Positions 43,937-54,523 of a DNA stretch of 64,000 bases are shown here, one piece after another (the first letter of the stretch is position 1; each line of letters opens with the position of its first letter). A program made the translations under genes and the position numbers. Under the pieces are notes generated by a model, which searched no databases, was not told where the DNA came from, and saw only the letters and a program-made list of their open reading frames with translations. Source of the stretch: Pseudomonas asuensis. Lineage in GTDB: Bacteria; Pseudomonadota; Gammaproteobacteria; Pseudomonadales; Pseudomonadaceae. The stretch lies in contig NZ_BMNW01000004.1 in assembly GCF_014646755.1 (NCBI RefSeq), forward strand, positions 186,001-250,000, read 5' to 3'.

Positions 43937-45925
43937 ATGGCCACCGAAAGCCAATCACCACCTACCCGTACCCTCAATCCCCCGGTTTTTTGGGGCTCTA
44001 CCTTCCTCATCCTGGCCCTAGTTATTTATGCCAGCGCCTTTCACGAAAACGCGCAAACCACGTTTGGCCTGATTCAGGGCTGGATCATCGATAATGTCAG
44101 TTGGTTCTACATCCTGGCCGTTGCGCTTATTTTGCTTACGGTCGTATTTTTAGGGATGAGCCGCTATGGCGATATCAAGCTAGGCCCAGACCATAGTGAG
44201 CCGGACTACAGCAGTACCACCTGGTTTGCCATGCTGTTTTCAGCAGGCATGGGTATCGGTCTGATGTTCTTTGGCGTGGCCGAGCCGGTCATGCACTTTC
44301 TGTCGCCGCCCACTGGCCAGGCTGGAACTGTGGACGCTGCTCGTGAGGCAATGATCATCACGTTCTTCCATTGGGGCCTGCATGCCTGGTCCATCTATGC
44401 CATCGTGGCGTTGATCCTGGCCTACTTCAGCTTCCGTCACGGCCTGCCGCTAACGCTGCGCTCAGCGTTGTATCCCCTGATTGGCGAACGTATCTACGGG
44501 CCAATCGGCCATGCGGTTGATATCTTCGCCATTCTGGGGACCGTCCTGGGTGTGGCAACATCTCTAGGCTTTGGCGTCGCGCAGATCAATACCGGCCTCA
44601 ACTACCTGTTCGGCCTGGAAGTGTCAGTACCAGTGCAGATCGGTCTGATCATTGCCACCACCGCGCTGGCGACCCTGTCGGTCGCAACCGGTCTGGACAA
44701 AGGGGTTCGCCGCTTGTCGGAACTGAACCTGGGCCTGGCTGTGCTACTGCTCCTTATGGTGCTGGTCCTGGGGCCAACCGTGTTCATCATGCAGACCTTT
44801 GTGCAGAACACTGGTGGGTATCTCACCGAGATTGTCAGCCGCACCTTCAACCTCTACGCCTACAAGCCTAACGACTGGATCGGGGGCTGGACGCTGTTCT
44901 ATTGGGGTTGGTGGCTGGCCTGGTCTCCCTTCGTAGGTTTGTTCATTGCCCGTATCTCACGCGGCCGTACGATCCGCGAGTTTGTCTCTGGCGTGTTGCT
45001 GGTACCGGCAGGCTTTACCTTGTTCTGGATGACAGTCTTTGGCGATACCGCCATTCACATGATTTCCTGGCAAGGAGTTACGTCGCTGGGCGATGCCGTA
45101 AACAAGGACAGCTCACTGGCGCTCTTTGCCTTCCTTGAGCATTTCCCCTTTGCATCAGCCATTTCCATGGTAGCCATCATCATGGTCGTGGTGTTCTTCA
45201 TCACCTCGGCAGACTCTGGTGCAATGGTGGTCGACATGCTCGCCTCCGGCGGACTAGACAAGACACCTGTCTGGCAGCGGGTATTCTGGGCCTGCTGTAT
45301 GGGTGTCGTCGCGATTGCACTGCTCCTGGCGGACGGGCTGAAGGCACTTCAGACAGCCACCATTGCAACGGCCCTGCCATTTACTATCGCATTGCTTTGT
45401 TCAATGTGGGGGTTGCTCAAGGCATTGAAACTTGATGCCACCAAACGGGGTATCCGCTATCAGGCGCTCAATATCTCTCGCCCCGCCCCTCGTTCAGCTG
45501 GCGGCTGGCAGCGCCGTTTACGTAACCTTGCCATGTTTCCCCGCCGTACCCACGTGGTGCGCTTTATCGGAGAGGTGGTCAAGCCTGCGTGCGAATCCGT
45601 CGCTGAAGAGTTACGCAAGCAGAGCTATCTGGTCAATGTAAAGGACGGCGACGATGGGCGTGTTCGCATTGAAGTAGGCCCTGAAGAGAACCCTGAGTTC
45701 GTGTATGAGGTGCGCCCGCGCGCCTACGCCATGCCAAGCTTTGTCATGGGCGATACGCAAAGTGATCAGAACGAGCGAGAGGATCGCAAATACTTCCGCG
45801 CCGACGTGCACTTGAAGGAAGGAGGTCAGGATTATGATGTCATGGGCTGGAGCCGTGACGACATAATTGGCGATATCCTGGATCAGTACGAGCGCCATAT
45901 GCACTTCCTGCATATCGTTCGCTAA
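43937..45925 (+). CDS. betT: BCCT-family choline/betaine transporter
   Basis: Sodium- or proton-coupled transporter for choline, glycine betaine or carnitine. The ATG at 43937 has AAAGGAGAAAG upstream; earlier in-frame starts lack one. Of 662 residues, about 1-510 are twelve transmembrane helices. BCCT signatures include SAGMGIGLMFFGVAEPVMHF, FFHWGLHAWSIYAIV, and the aromatic box YWGWWLAWSPFVGLFIARIS. The remaining 150 residues are a cytoplasmic tail typical of BetT osmotic regulation. It is transcribed alone, ending in a perfect hairpin. The exact substrate cannot be told; choline is the best guess. Confidence 0.9.
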   Translation: MATESQSPPTRTLNPPVFWGSTFLILALVIYASAFHENAQTTFGLIQGWIIDNVSWFYILAVALILLTVVFLGMSRYGDIKLGPDHSEPDYSSTTWFAMLFSAGMGIGLMFFGVAEPVMHFLSPPTGQAGTVDAAREAMIITFFHWGLHAWSIYAIVALILAYFSFRHGLPLTLRSALYPLIGERIYGPIGHAVDIFAILGTVLGVATSLGFGVAQINTGLNYLFGLEVSVPVQIGLIIATTALATLSVATGLDKGVRRLSELNLGLAVLLLLMVLVLGPTVFIMQTFVQNTGGYLTEIVSRTFNLYAYKPNDWIGGWTLFYWGWWLAWSPFVGLFIARISRGRTIREFVSGVLLVPAGFTLFWMTVFGDTAIHMISWQGVTSLGDAVNKDSSLALFAFLEHFPFASAISMVAIIMVVVFFITSADSGAMVVDMLASGGLDKTPVWQRVFWACCMGVVAIALLLADGLKALQTATIATALPFTIALLCSMWGLLKALKLDATKRGIRYQALNISRPAPRSAGGWQRRLRNLAMFPRRTHVVRFIGEVVKPACESVAEELRKQSYLVNVKDGDDGRVRIEVGPEENPEFVYEVRPRAYAMPSFVMGDTQSDQNEREDRKYFRADVHLKEGGQDYDVMGWSRDDIIGDILDQYERHMHFLHIVR

Positions 45926-45938
45926 AAGCAGAAGCCAT

Positions 45939-45968
45939 AAAAAAGCCGGTGCATGCACCGGCTTTTTT
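45939..45968. terminator. bidirectional terminator between betT and the chemoreceptor
   Basis: A perfect 30-base palindrome: AAAAAAGCCGGTGCA followed by its reverse complement TGCACCGGCTTTTTT. It lies between two converging stops and serves both strands. Confidence 0.95.
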
Positions 45969-45987
45969 GTGAGTGCTTCCCAAGCGA

Positions 45988-47958
45988 TCAACTGAAGCGA
46001 TTGACCTCGTGGTTCAGCTCTTCTGCCAGACGCTTCAGCTCATAAGCCGTGCTGGCCAGCTCTTCTGCTGCTTCACGCTGAGACGCGTTATCCACTGCGA
46101 TGGCCTGTATGTTACGGCTCAAAGCGGTGGCTGTACTGCTCTGCTCCTGCGTTGCCTGGGTAATGCTGGTAAACTGCTCAACCGCTTGGCCGATCTGTGC
46201 TTCGATACGCTCAAGAGCCTGAGCCACATCGCCGTTGAGCGACAGACCCTGCTCCATCAGACGATTACCTTCGTCAATAGAGTTCATGGCACGATTGGTT
46301 TCATCCTGTACCGAACCGATCATCTCTGAGATTTCACGGGTGGCCTGGCTGGTACGCCCTGCCAGACTACGCACTTCATCAGCCACCACCGCAAAGCCAC
46401 GACCCTGCTCACCGGCACGAGCCGCTTCAATGGCAGCGTTCAAGGCCAGCAGGTTGGTCTGTTCAGCAATACCGCTGATCACACTGATAATCCCGCCAAT
46501 TTGCTGCGAACGTTCGCCCAGCGTATTGACCACAGTAGCGGTTGTACCCAGGGACTTGGCAATCTGCTCCAGCGCCTTGGAGGCCTCTCGCATGGAAGCC
46601 GTACCGTTACGGGTTTCGGCGGCGTTCTCGTTAGTCAGCTGCTCGGTCTTACGCATACTGTCAGCGATGTTTTGTGCAGTGGCGCTGAACTCTTCAACGG
46701 CACTGGCCATGCTATCAATCTGCGAAGACTGCTCAGCCGAACGACGCTGGGTAACACCCGACAGGGTACTTAGCTCATCGGAGCGACTGGTCACGTCGTG
46801 AGACGAATGGCGCACACGCTCTACCGTACTGGAAAGAGCCTCGGCCATCTGATTGAAGCTGTGCGAAAGCTTGCCGATTTCGTCCTGGCTTTCAACTTTC
46901 AAACGCACGCTGAGTTGGCCCTGCCCCAACGCCTCAGCCTGCTTAACCAAATGACCCAACGGTTTGAGTTTATGGCGCAGCATCATCACAGAGGCCGCGA
47001 TGGCAAGTGCCAGTGCCAAAAGGCTACCCAACGCAAGCTTAAGACCTACGTTCCACAGTACGTCCCGCTCTTCAGACAGGGGAACAGTTGCTACCACCTT
47101 CCAGGTGTCACCCGGGACAGGAACAAAGACGCTCTGGAACCCTTCTTTGTCATCTTCCCAGCTAATGAGACCGTCACCCTCGTCCATGCCCACTGCGGCC
47201 AGTGCAGCATCAGGCTTTGTAGTGTTTGCTGGAGCAATCAGCCACTTGTTCTGCTCGTCCAGAATAGCCAGAGAGCCGCCATGACCAATCCGGAAGGCCG
47301 CCAAACTGTCGAACTGCTTTTTCTGTGCATCGGTATAGTCAAAACCGACATACAGCACAGCAATAACCTGACCGGAAGCATCACGCACTGGCGTGTACTG
47401 GTTCATGAAGTTACGACCGAACAGCACGGCACGTCCTACATAGGGCTGACCGTCCAGCAGCTTGGTATAGGCTGGATGCTTGTGGTCCAGCTGCGTGCCA
47501 ATGGCACGGGTGCCGTCCTCTTTCTTAACGGACGTGGTTACACGAATGAACTCATTGCCATCGCGAACAAAGACGGTAGCGGCACCGCTAGTCAATGCAG
47601 TGAATTCGTCAACCGATGTGAAATCATTGTTCAGTGGGTTGCCCTGAAGCGTGAGCACAGGCGTTGAGGTGCCCCCGACTGTAACCCGCTCACTCGGATC
47701 ACGTACAAGCCCTGCACCAAAGCGGCGCTCAAACAGGCCCGCCAAGCGCTGGGTGCTGATTTTCAACGTATCGTGAAAGGTATTGAGCTGGTTAGCCACT
47801 AACTCAGCCTCACCTTCCAGATAATGGTGATGGCTTTCTTCTGTGGAAACACTCAGGGAGCGCAACGCAAACAAACTACTTCCTGTAATTACCACGACCA
47901 ATATAACCGTCAGGGCAACTGCAAGCTGCCCGGCGATACCGAAACGACGTCCCGACAT
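45988..47958 (-). CDS. methyl-accepting chemotaxis protein with Cache domain
   Basis: Membrane chemoreceptor of 656 residues from the ATG at 47958 (CAGGAGAA upstream). TM1 lies at about 8-30. A large periplasmic sensor follows to about 295, with the pattern of a Cache_3-Cache_2 fusion ([41 protein letters not shown]). TM2 is near 302-325, then a HAMP domain. The cytoplasmic hairpin tip, [35 protein letters not shown], matches the 40H class. The C-terminus has no NWETF pentapeptide. The ligand is unknown; Cache sensors often bind amino acids or organic acids. Confidence 0.93.
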   Translation of the reverse strand: MSGRRFGIAGQLAVALTVILVVVITGSSLFALRSLSVSTEESHHHYLEGEAELVANQLNTFHDTLKISTQRLAGLFERRFGAGLVRDPSERVTVGGTSTPVLTLQGNPLNNDFTSVDEFTALTSGAATVFVRDGNEFIRVTTSVKKEDGTRAIGTQLDHKHPAYTKLLDGQPYVGRAVLFGRNFMNQYTPVRDASGQVIAVLYVGFDYTDAQKKQFDSLAAFRIGHGGSLAILDEQNKWLIAPANTTKPDAALAAVGMDEGDGLISWEDDKEGFQSVFVPVPGDTWKVVATVPLSEERDVLWNVGLKLALGSLLALALAIAASVMMLRHKLKPLGHLVKQAEALGQGQLSVRLKVESQDEIGKLSHSFNQMAEALSSTVERVRHSSHDVTSRSDELSTLSGVTQRRSAEQSSQIDSMASAVEEFSATAQNIADSMRKTEQLTNENAAETRNGTASMREASKALEQIAKSLGTTATVVNTLGERSQQIGGIISVISGIAEQTNLLALNAAIEAARAGEQGRGFAVVADEVRSLAGRTSQATREISEMIGSVQDETNRAMNSIDEGNRLMEQGLSLNGDVAQALERIEAQIGQAVEQFTSITQATQEQSSTATALSRNIQAIAVDNASQREAAEELASTAYELKRLAEELNHEVNRFS

Positions 47959-48143
47959 GGGGTATTCTCCTGAGGAACACCAGCGTTTCCCCAACTGGCA
48001 TTCTTGTTTAGGTTGGCTTTACGACCCGAGATGCTTTACACACAAGGCCCTCTTCGGGGCAAAATCTTCTAAGTCGGTCGTTTTATTATCGGCGGGTTGC
48101 GGGACAACTTGATCCCCTTAAGTGATGGATGACGCAGAGAGCG

Positions 48144-49070
48144 TTATGAGTGGTAGGTCACGTTTGGTAATGTCATAGCGTTGACTTCAGCCAGAAGAAA
48201 ATCCCTTAACAAGGAGAAGCGCTTTGGGTTTCGCCGAGCCCTTGGCCATACCAGATAATAAGCTTCTCCACTTGCCACCGCTGAGGGCCAGGGTAGGGCC
48301 GCCCGCCCAAGCTGGAGGTCCTCCAAGACCATGATAAGGTCACCAATGGATACCCCATACCCGCGTGACGCGGCAGCCATTCCGAGCTCCAACGTGTCGA
48401 ATACTTGTCCGCCTCTGATCGATATGTCGTCTGACAGCGACATGACTTGAAGCCAGCGACGCCAGTCACGACGATCGGGCGTAGGATGGAGCAGTTCGGT
48501 CTCCCGTAAGCGTTGTACATCCCAGGGCCCTTCAGCAGCCGCCTCAGGCGAACAGACCGGAATCAACCACTCTTGAAACAGCAAGGTGCTTTCCCAATCC
48601 TCCGGGAAACGGCCGTCGCTCAAGAGCACCGCACAATCAAAGGGCTCATGAAGAAAGTCCACGAAATCGTAATCCATCCAGGCGCTGGTCAGCTGCACCT
48701 CAATCCCTTCGTTTGCCTGACGAAAGCGGGACAGTCGCGCCAACAACCAGCGCAGGGATAAGGTGGAAGGCGCCTTGAGCCGCAGCACCCCTTCGTCTAC
48801 CGACAAGATAGAACATGCCCTGCCTAACGCCTCAAAACCCTCACTGATACCGGGCAACAGCAGTTTGGCAGGCTCTGTGAGTAACAGCTGGCGGCCCGAA
48901 CGCTCAAACAATCGGCAGCCAAAATGTGTCTCCAGGGTACGGATATGCCGGCTGATTGCGGATTGAGTGAGAGATAACTCTTGCGCTGCTCGTGTGAAAG
49001 AGGCATGTCGGGCAGCCGATTCAAAGGCCCGCAAGGCATAGAGTGGAGGTAGACGTGTTGACTCAGGCAT
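48144..49070 (-). CDS. LysR-family transcriptional regulator (GcvA-like)
   Basis: A 308-residue regulator with an N-terminal winged helix (LYALRAFESAARHASFTRAAQEL; LTQSAISRHIRTLE) and a type 2 periplasmic-binding-like effector domain. The N-terminus STRLPPLYALRAFE is GcvA/AmpR-like. It is divergent from the MATE pump gene, with the start codons about 130 bp apart on the chosen starts, so it may regulate that gene and itself. A T-N11-A LysR site was not located with certainty. Effector unknown. Confidence 0.88.
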   Translation of the reverse strand: MPESTRLPPLYALRAFESAARHASFTRAAQELSLTQSAISRHIRTLETHFGCRLFERSGRQLLLTEPAKLLLPGISEGFEALGRACSILSVDEGVLRLKAPSTLSLRWLLARLSRFRQANEGIEVQLTSAWMDYDFVDFLHEPFDCAVLLSDGRFPEDWESTLLFQEWLIPVCSPEAAAEGPWDVQRLRETELLHPTPDRRDWRRWLQVMSLSDDISIRGGQVFDTLELGMAAASRGYGVSIGDLIMVLEDLQLGRAALPWPSAVASGEAYYLVWPRARRNPKRFSLLRDFLLAEVNAMTLPNVTYHS

Positions 49071-49197
49071 GACTAAAACTCATAGCAGGCAGGTTTATTT
49101 TCGGTTTGTGGGCTTGATCGAGTGTACTCACAATCAGCCGGGCTATCTGCCTGCCTGGCAGATGCCTCCTCCCTGTTCTTGTGAGTTTGACTCATTC

Positions 49198-50595
49198 ATG
49201 ACCTTGCTACGTACCGAACTTTCCGCTTTGGCTCGCCTGGCCATTCCGCTGATTACCGCCCAACTAGCCTACGTGGCCATGGTCTTTACCGATACGGTAA
49301 TGATGGGCCGCATTGGCCCTGACGCGCTGGCCAGTGGCGGCCTCGGCGCGGCTACCTATTCGTTTGTGACAGTGGTCTGCGTAGGCATCATTGCAGCTGT
49401 TGGCAATTTGGTAGCAATCCGGCATGGTCAGGACGATACCAATGGCGTAACAGATGTTGCCTGTGCAGGTCTCTGGATCGCAGTGGGTCTGTCCGTGGTC
49501 GCTGGACTCATTCTCTGGAATCTGGAGCCTGTATTGCTGGCGCTGGGGCAGGCGCCTGCGACAACACATGAGGCGATGAGCTTTATTCGGACCGTAAGTT
49601 TTGCCCTGCCGGGTTACCTGGTGTTCATGTCTCTGCGAGGCTTTACCAGCGGCATTGGCCATCCAGGACCTGTGATGTCTATTGCCATTGGCGGCGCGCT
49701 GGCCAATCTAGTGCTCAATTTGGCTTTTATCGAGGGCTGGATGGGCCTGCCTTTCCTTGGCCTTAAAGGCATCGGCCTGATCACCGCGCTGGTCATGACG
49801 GTCATGGCGGCGGCCATGGGGCTGACCATTCGGTTACGCAGTGCCTATGCGGCTTATCTCATCGCCCCTAGGCTGCCCCGCTTTAACCGAAACGCGCTCA
49901 GCGAGACCCTGCGGCTGGGCCTGCCCATTGGTGGTACCTACGCAGTCGAGACGGCATTGTTTGCTGCTGCTGCGCTTTGCATGGGTGCCTTGGGCAGCAC
50001 CCAGCTTGCCGCGCACCAGATAGCCAATCAGCTGGTCTATGTTGCCTTCATGATTCCCGTAGGGCTGGCGTACGCCTCCAGCCTACGCGTAGGGTTGCAC
50101 TTTGGCGCAGGTCGGTTTGCACAGTCGCGTCTGGCCGGGCGTATCGGCATTACTGTCGGAGCCACCTGCATGTTGGCAGTAGCCATTGTGTTCTGGCTTA
50201 TACCGGAGAGCCTGGTAGGCCTGTTTATCGATCCGAGCGATCCTACTACCCATCCTGTTCTGGCATTGGCCGTCAGCCTATTGGCCATTGCTGCCTGGTT
50301 TGAATTCTTCGACGGCATCCAGGGCATTGCCTCAGGCGCATTGCGCGGCATTCGGCAGGCCCGGCAGGCCATGCTGATCGGCTTGATTTGCTACTGCTTT
50401 ATAGGAATTGTCGCAGCCTGGTTGTTAGGGCTGGTATTAGGCTTTGATGCCCACGGCGTCTGGTGGGGTATGGCGCTTGGCCTGGCCTGTGCGGCGGTTG
50501 CGCTGACATGGGCATTCGAGCGGCATATGCGAGGTCTGCTCCATCATGAAGAGGCCGAATCAAGCGAGGCAAAACAATGGCTTACTCACAGTTAA
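49198..50595 (+). CDS. MATE-family multidrug/cation exporter
   Basis: Twelve-helix exporter of the NorM type, coupling Na+ or H+ to export of cationic drugs or dyes. I use the ATG at 49198 (MTLLRTELSALARLAIPLITA), giving 465 residues; the frame runs upstream to the LysR start region. Family landmarks are AIPLITAQLAYVAMVFTDTVMMGRIGPDALASGG near the N-terminus and the second-half copy LGLPIGGTYAVETALFAAAALCMGALG. The internal two-fold repeat is clear. Substrates are not predictable; the divergent LysR gene is a likely regulator. Confidence 0.9.
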   Translation: MTLLRTELSALARLAIPLITAQLAYVAMVFTDTVMMGRIGPDALASGGLGAATYSFVTVVCVGIIAAVGNLVAIRHGQDDTNGVTDVACAGLWIAVGLSVVAGLILWNLEPVLLALGQAPATTHEAMSFIRTVSFALPGYLVFMSLRGFTSGIGHPGPVMSIAIGGALANLVLNLAFIEGWMGLPFLGLKGIGLITALVMTVMAAAMGLTIRLRSAYAAYLIAPRLPRFNRNALSETLRLGLPIGGTYAVETALFAAAALCMGALGSTQLAAHQIANQLVYVAFMIPVGLAYASSLRVGLHFGAGRFAQSRLAGRIGITVGATCMLAVAIVFWLIPESLVGLFIDPSDPTTHPVLALAVSLLAIAAWFEFFDGIQGIASGALRGIRQARQAMLIGLICYCFIGIVAAWLLGLVLGFDAHGVWWGMALGLACAAVALTWAFERHMRGLLHHEEAESSEAKQWLTHS

Positions 50596-50638
50596 GCTGG
50601 CCTTATCCATTATTTCCAGTGAGGCTCCTGCGCTTTTG

Positions 50639-51076
50639 CTAGTACCAGCCAAGCACCACGGCCGTTACTGCCAAGTAGCGAGCCGTTTTGGCTAGGCCAA
50701 CCAGCAGGATAAACACAGGCAGCGGCTCACGCATGACACCTGCCACTAACGTCAACGGATCACCAATAATAGGCACCCAACTCAGCAGCAAGGACCAACG
50801 CCCGTAACGGTGATACCCCCGCTGCGCGCGTTCGAGTTGATGACTCGAAACAGGAAACCAGCGGCGATGCCGAAAGCGCTCGATTGAGCGACCCAAAAAC
50901 CAGTTCACCACTGAACCCAGTGTATTGCCGGTAATCGCTGCCAATAGCAGCAGGGGCAGAGAGTAGTCGCCCTTTACGAGCAGCGCAGCCAAGGCTGCTT
51001 CGGACTGTGCTGGCAACAAGGTGGCGGCCGCCAGAGCCACCAGAAACAATCCGATATATACCATCAGTTCAGGCAT
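50639..51076 (-). CDS. YqaA/DedA-like membrane protein
   Basis: A 145-residue inner-membrane protein of the YqaA branch of the DedA/SNARE-associated superfamily. It has four or five hydrophobic helices with the motifs LPAQSEAALAALLVKG, GNTLGSVVNWFLGRSIERF and the RYGRWSLLLSWVPIIGDPLTLVAGVMR segment, where the conserved glycine-aspartate-proline turn is diagnostic. The biological role is undefined. It is convergent with the MATE gene, 43 bp apart, and lies against the AT-rich acyltransferase region. Confidence 0.9.
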   Translation of the reverse strand: MPELMVYIGLFLVALAAATLLPAQSEAALAALLVKGDYSLPLLLLAAITGNTLGSVVNWFLGRSIERFRHRRWFPVSSHQLERAQRGYHRYGRWSLLLSWVPIIGDPLTLVAGVMREPLPVFILLVGLAKTARYLAVTAVVLGWY

Positions 51077-51434
51077 TCGATTTCACCTGACTCAAATTTT
51101 CATCACACACGAGATAGTTAATAAACTGCTATTTCCTTGCATTATGAAAAAGGGATAGGAAAAATTTCCATTTAAAAAATAAGCTTCGCTTACAATTGCT
51201 TACTAACCACGTGACGCTGCCATTATTAAATTTTTAGCGTCTTAATAATTTTTATAAACTATTATCATTCACGTGAATGTATAACTGTATTTACATACTG
51301 ATACATCTTATACATTTGTATTTCCCTCCTCTGATTCTATCGAGACGTTAAGCTCCAAGCTCAAGCTGTACGGAGTTGCCCAGGCATGTACGAGCGGGAT
51401 GAGAAATAAACCCAGAGATGCCATAGGGCTTGTA
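51077..51434. other. AT-rich intergenic region upstream of the acyltransferase
   Basis: About 358 bp with base composition unlike the flanks: long A and T runs and no plausible gene. It holds the perfect 14-base palindrome CATTCACGTGAATG at 51266-51279, and three TACAT units starting at 51292, 51302 and 51311, about one helical turn apart. Such AT-rich DNA is a typical target of H-NS-like silencers (MvaT/MvaU in pseudomonads). It likely contains the acyltransferase promoter. Confidence 0.55.
51266..51279. repeat. perfect palindrome CATTCACGTGAATG
   Basis: A 14-base perfect palindrome in the AT-rich upstream region of the acyltransferase gene, 156 bp before its ATG. It has the look of a dimeric operator. 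No regulator is encoded next to it, so the binding protein is unknown. Confidence 0.45.
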
Positions 51435-52496
51435 ATGAATATACTTCAGGATATTAAGCACAGTAATAACTTTGACTTTTTACGGCTACTTGCTGCTTCT
51501 TTTGTTATTTTTGGCCATTGCTACTGGCTGACTGGCAGGGTATCTGAGGAGCCCTTTCTTCATATGACTGGCCATTCTGACTTGGCTGATATTGGCGTTG
51601 ATATTTTCTTTGCTATCAGTGGTTTTCTGATTACAGGCTCTTATCTTAGAACCAGTAGCCGCGCTCATTTCATTATCAAGCGAGCCCTGCGTATTTTCCC
51701 CGGCCTGTTGCTCGCTACGCTATTCTCGGTTCTGCTTGTTGGTGTTGTGGCTACAACGCTTCCATTAAATGAATATGTTTTCAATAGCGTGACGGCCACT
51801 TATTTATTAAATGCCCTTTTGCTAACGCATTACTTGCTACCTGGCGTTTTTGCTGACAATCCTTATGCCAATATCGTTAACGGTTCACTATGGACGCTTC
51901 CATTCGAAGCACTGATGTACAGCGGCATTGTAATTCTGGGAATGCTTAAACTATTAAAACGTTACGCCGTAGTGCCTCTTTTCCTGCTTCTGGCGATAGG
52001 GCATTTCATTCTGCTTCCCGCTTTGGAAACTGAAAGCCATACCCTCTCAAAGCTGTTTCGGTTGGGTTTGGACTTTTTCTCGGGATCGGCCTTGTACTTG
52101 TATAAAGACCGTATCATCTGGAGTTGGCGTATTGCGCTGGGATTATTCCTCGTCTCGCTAGTAACGCTAGGTCATGACACTTGGTTCATTATTCATGCGC
52201 TGTCCCTGCCCTATATTGCTCTCTGCTTTGCCCAAGCTAAGACACCTTATTTATGCAAGGCTGGTAAGTACGGAGACTTCTCCTATGGCCTTTATATCTT
52301 TGGTTTCCCGATCCAGCAGTTGCTTGTCCTATGGTTAGGTGCTGATTTCAATCTTGCAGCCCTAATAATGCTCAGCTTTATCATCACGCTGAGCTTGGCT
52401 TTCCTCTCGTGGCATTTTATTGAAGCCCCTGCGATGAAGCTCAAGACACGCTGGACAACACCTTCACTGGTTTCACCTCATATACAGAAGGTATAA
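51435..52496 (+). CDS. acyltransferase 3 family membrane protein
   Basis: An integral membrane O-acyltransferase of 353 residues, the kind that acetylates surface polysaccharides, lipids or peptidoglycan. About ten hydrophobic helices are present. The N-terminus has the catalytic histidine in the FLRLLAASFVIFGHCYWL helix, then DIGVDIFFAISGFLITGSYLR with the conserved F-F-x-I-S-G-F motif and basic IIKRALRIFPG. There is no C-terminal SGNH domain. Base composition is visibly AT-richer than the neighbours, suggesting transfer. Start: ATG at 51435 (family-like N-terminus) or 51399. A strong terminator follows. Confidence 0.9.
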   Translation: MNILQDIKHSNNFDFLRLLAASFVIFGHCYWLTGRVSEEPFLHMTGHSDLADIGVDIFFAISGFLITGSYLRTSSRAHFIIKRALRIFPGLLLATLFSVLLVGVVATTLPLNEYVFNSVTATYLLNALLLTHYLLPGVFADNPYANIVNGSLWTLPFEALMYSGIVILGMLKLLKRYAVVPLFLLLAIGHFILLPALETESHTLSKLFRLGLDFFSGSALYLYKDRIIWSWRIALGLFLVSLVTLGHDTWFIIHALSLPYIALCFAQAKTPYLCKAGKYGDFSYGLYIFGFPIQQLLVLWLGADFNLAALIMLSFIITLSLAFLSWHFIEAPAMKLKTRWTTPSLVSPHIQKV

Positions 52497-52501
52497 GCCT
52501 T

Positions 52502-52533
52502 AAAGAAACCAGCATTCGGCTGGTTTCTTTTCT
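52502..52533 (+). terminator. Rho-independent terminator after the acyltransferase
   Basis: AAAGAAACCAGC (52502-52513) pairs perfectly with GCTGGTTTCTTT (52519-52530) with a five-base loop, followed by TCT. It starts six bases after the stop. Confidence 0.9.
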
Positions 52534-52758
52534 AGCGCTCAACTTCCTAGCCCTTCCTCACGCTGAATCGCCGATAGCGCCTGCTTGCTGATCGTCACAG
52601 TCCTGTGGAGCGTTAAGCGCGTTTAGCAGTCTATGAAACGTCCCTACGTGACGGAGCCGAAAGGCATCTTTCAAGACTTTGCCCTAACGGTGGCAATTTC
52701 ATAGAAGCTCTCGCTACTGTACGTGTGACTCGCTGACACTATTCGGACAATAAACCAC

Positions 52759-54513
52759 ATGGCATCCACTACTTCGAGACGCACCTTTGTAAAAGGTCTG
52801 GCGGCAGGAGGTCTACTGACGGGCCTGGGCCTCTGGCGAACGCCGGTCTGGGCGCTGACCAGCCCCGGTCAGCCTACCGTACTGTCAGGCACTGAATTCG
52901 ATCTCGTCATCGGTGAAACGCCCGTCAACATCACCGGCACCAAGCGCACTGCATTGACCATCAATGGCACCCTGCCCGGCCCGCTTCTGCGCTGGCGTGA
53001 AGGGGATACCGTTACGCTGCGCGTCCGTAACCGCCTTGATGAAGCCACATCCATTCACTGGCACGGCATCATTCTGCCCGCCGCGATGGATGGCGTGCCC
53101 GGCCTGAGCTTTAGCGGCATTGCGCCAGATGGCCTATACGAATACCGCTTCAAGGTGCAGCAGCACGGTACTTACTGGTATCACAGCCACTCGGGCTTTC
53201 AGGAGCAACAGGGTGTTTATGGTCCGTTGATCATTGATCCGCGTGAACCGGAGCCCTTTACCTATGACCGCGACTATGTGGTGATGCTGACTGACTGGAC
53301 TGACGAGAAGCCCGAGCACATTCTCTCTACGCTCAAGAAACAGTCTGATTACTACAACAATAACCAACGCACCCTGGTCGATTTCGTTAAGGATGTCAGC
53401 GAGAAGGGCTGGTCCGCCACCGTAAAGGACCGCGCCATGTGGGCCGAGATGCGCATGACGCCTACCGATCTTGCCGATGTTACTGGGGCAACCTACACCT
53501 ATCTCATGAACGGAGCCGCGCCGGATGGTAATTGGACCGGCATTTTCCGGCCCGGTGAAAAGATCCGGCTGCGCGTCATCAACGGCTCGGCCATGTCCTA
53601 TTTCGATGTTCGCATCCCCGGCCTGAAGATGACGGTCGTGGCGGCAGATGGCCTTCCTATCGAGCCGGTCAGCGTGGATGAATTCCGCATCGCCGTGGCC
53701 GAGACCTACGATGTCATCGTCGAGCCAACCGATGGGCAAGCCTATACGATCTTTGCTCAGTCTCTGGACCGGACCGGCTATGCCCGCGGCACGCTCGCAG
53801 TGCGCGAAGGCCTTAGCGCACCGGTGCCGGACATGGACCCGCGCCCACTGCTCAGTATGGCGGACATGGGGCACGGTGGGCACGGCGATACGGGCTCGCA
53901 CCAGCAAGGTATGGATCACACTAGCCATGGCATGGATCATAACGCCATGGATCATGGTTCAGCGCATGCCGGGCATGGCGCCATGCCCATGCAGGCACAT
54001 CCTGCCAGCGAGAACGGTAACCCCTTGGTCGATATGCAGACCATGACACCTACGCCCAAACTAGATGATCCGGGCATGGGGCTGCGGGATAACGGCCGCC
54101 GCGTACTCACCTATGCCGACCTTAAAAGCACTTTTCCCGACCCGGATGGCCGTGAGCCAAGCCGCACCATAGAGCTGCACTTGACGGGCCACATGGAGCG
54201 CTTCGCCTGGTCGTTCGATGGCATGAAATTCTCGGATGCCGAGCCGATCAGGCTTACTTACGGTGAGCGCGTCCGTATTGTCCTGGTCAACGACACCATG
54301 ATGACGCACCCCATCCACCTGCATGGGATGTGGAGCGATCTGGAGGACGAGCACGGCCAGTTCAAGGTGCGCAAGCACACCATCGACATGCCGCCCGGCT
54401 CAAAGCGCAGCTACCGCGTAACAGCCGATGCACTAGGCCGCTGGGCCTACCATTGTCACATGCTTTTCCACATGGAAACCGGCATGTTCCGCGAGGTCAT
54501 CGTCGATGTTTAA
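52759..54513 (+). CDS. copA: copper resistance multicopper oxidase CopA
   Basis: Periplasmic multicopper oxidase that detoxifies copper, probably by Cu(I) oxidation and sequestration. A Tat signal ([20 protein letters not shown]) occupies about 5-30. Four copper-binding segments are present: [42 protein letters not shown] and [19 protein letters not shown], the last with the type 1 ligand Met. Between them, at about 370-420, is a Met/His-rich region ([20 protein letters not shown]) that binds extra copper. The 584 residues are a normal CopA length. It leads copA-copB-cytochrome c; copB starts just past its stop. Confidence 0.96.
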   Translation: MASTTSRRTFVKGLAAGGLLTGLGLWRTPVWALTSPGQPTVLSGTEFDLVIGETPVNITGTKRTALTINGTLPGPLLRWREGDTVTLRVRNRLDEATSIHWHGIILPAAMDGVPGLSFSGIAPDGLYEYRFKVQQHGTYWYHSHSGFQEQQGVYGPLIIDPREPEPFTYDRDYVVMLTDWTDEKPEHILSTLKKQSDYYNNNQRTLVDFVKDVSEKGWSATVKDRAMWAEMRMTPTDLADVTGATYTYLMNGAAPDGNWTGIFRPGEKIRLRVINGSAMSYFDVRIPGLKMTVVAADGLPIEPVSVDEFRIAVAETYDVIVEPTDGQAYTIFAQSLDRTGYARGTLAVREGLSAPVPDMDPRPLLSMADMGHGGHGDTGSHQQGMDHTSHGMDHNAMDHGSAHAGHGAMPMQAHPASENGNPLVDMQTMTPTPKLDDPGMGLRDNGRRVLTYADLKSTFPDPDGREPSRTIELHLTGHMERFAWSFDGMKFSDAEPIRLTYGERVRIVLVNDTMMTHPIHLHGMWSDLEDEHGQFKVRKHTIDMPPGSKRSYRVTADALGRWAYHCHMLFHMETGMFREVIVDV

Positions 54514-54523
54514 GGAGATGTCA

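Noticed and set aside
52679-52696. TTGCC/GGCAA inverted repeat upstream of copA as a CopR box
   Set aside because: Arms are only five bases and do not match the known cop box; likely chance.
53134-53955. 273-codon minus-strand frame inside copA
   Set aside because: Shadow of the well-supported multicopper oxidase with no plausible start context.
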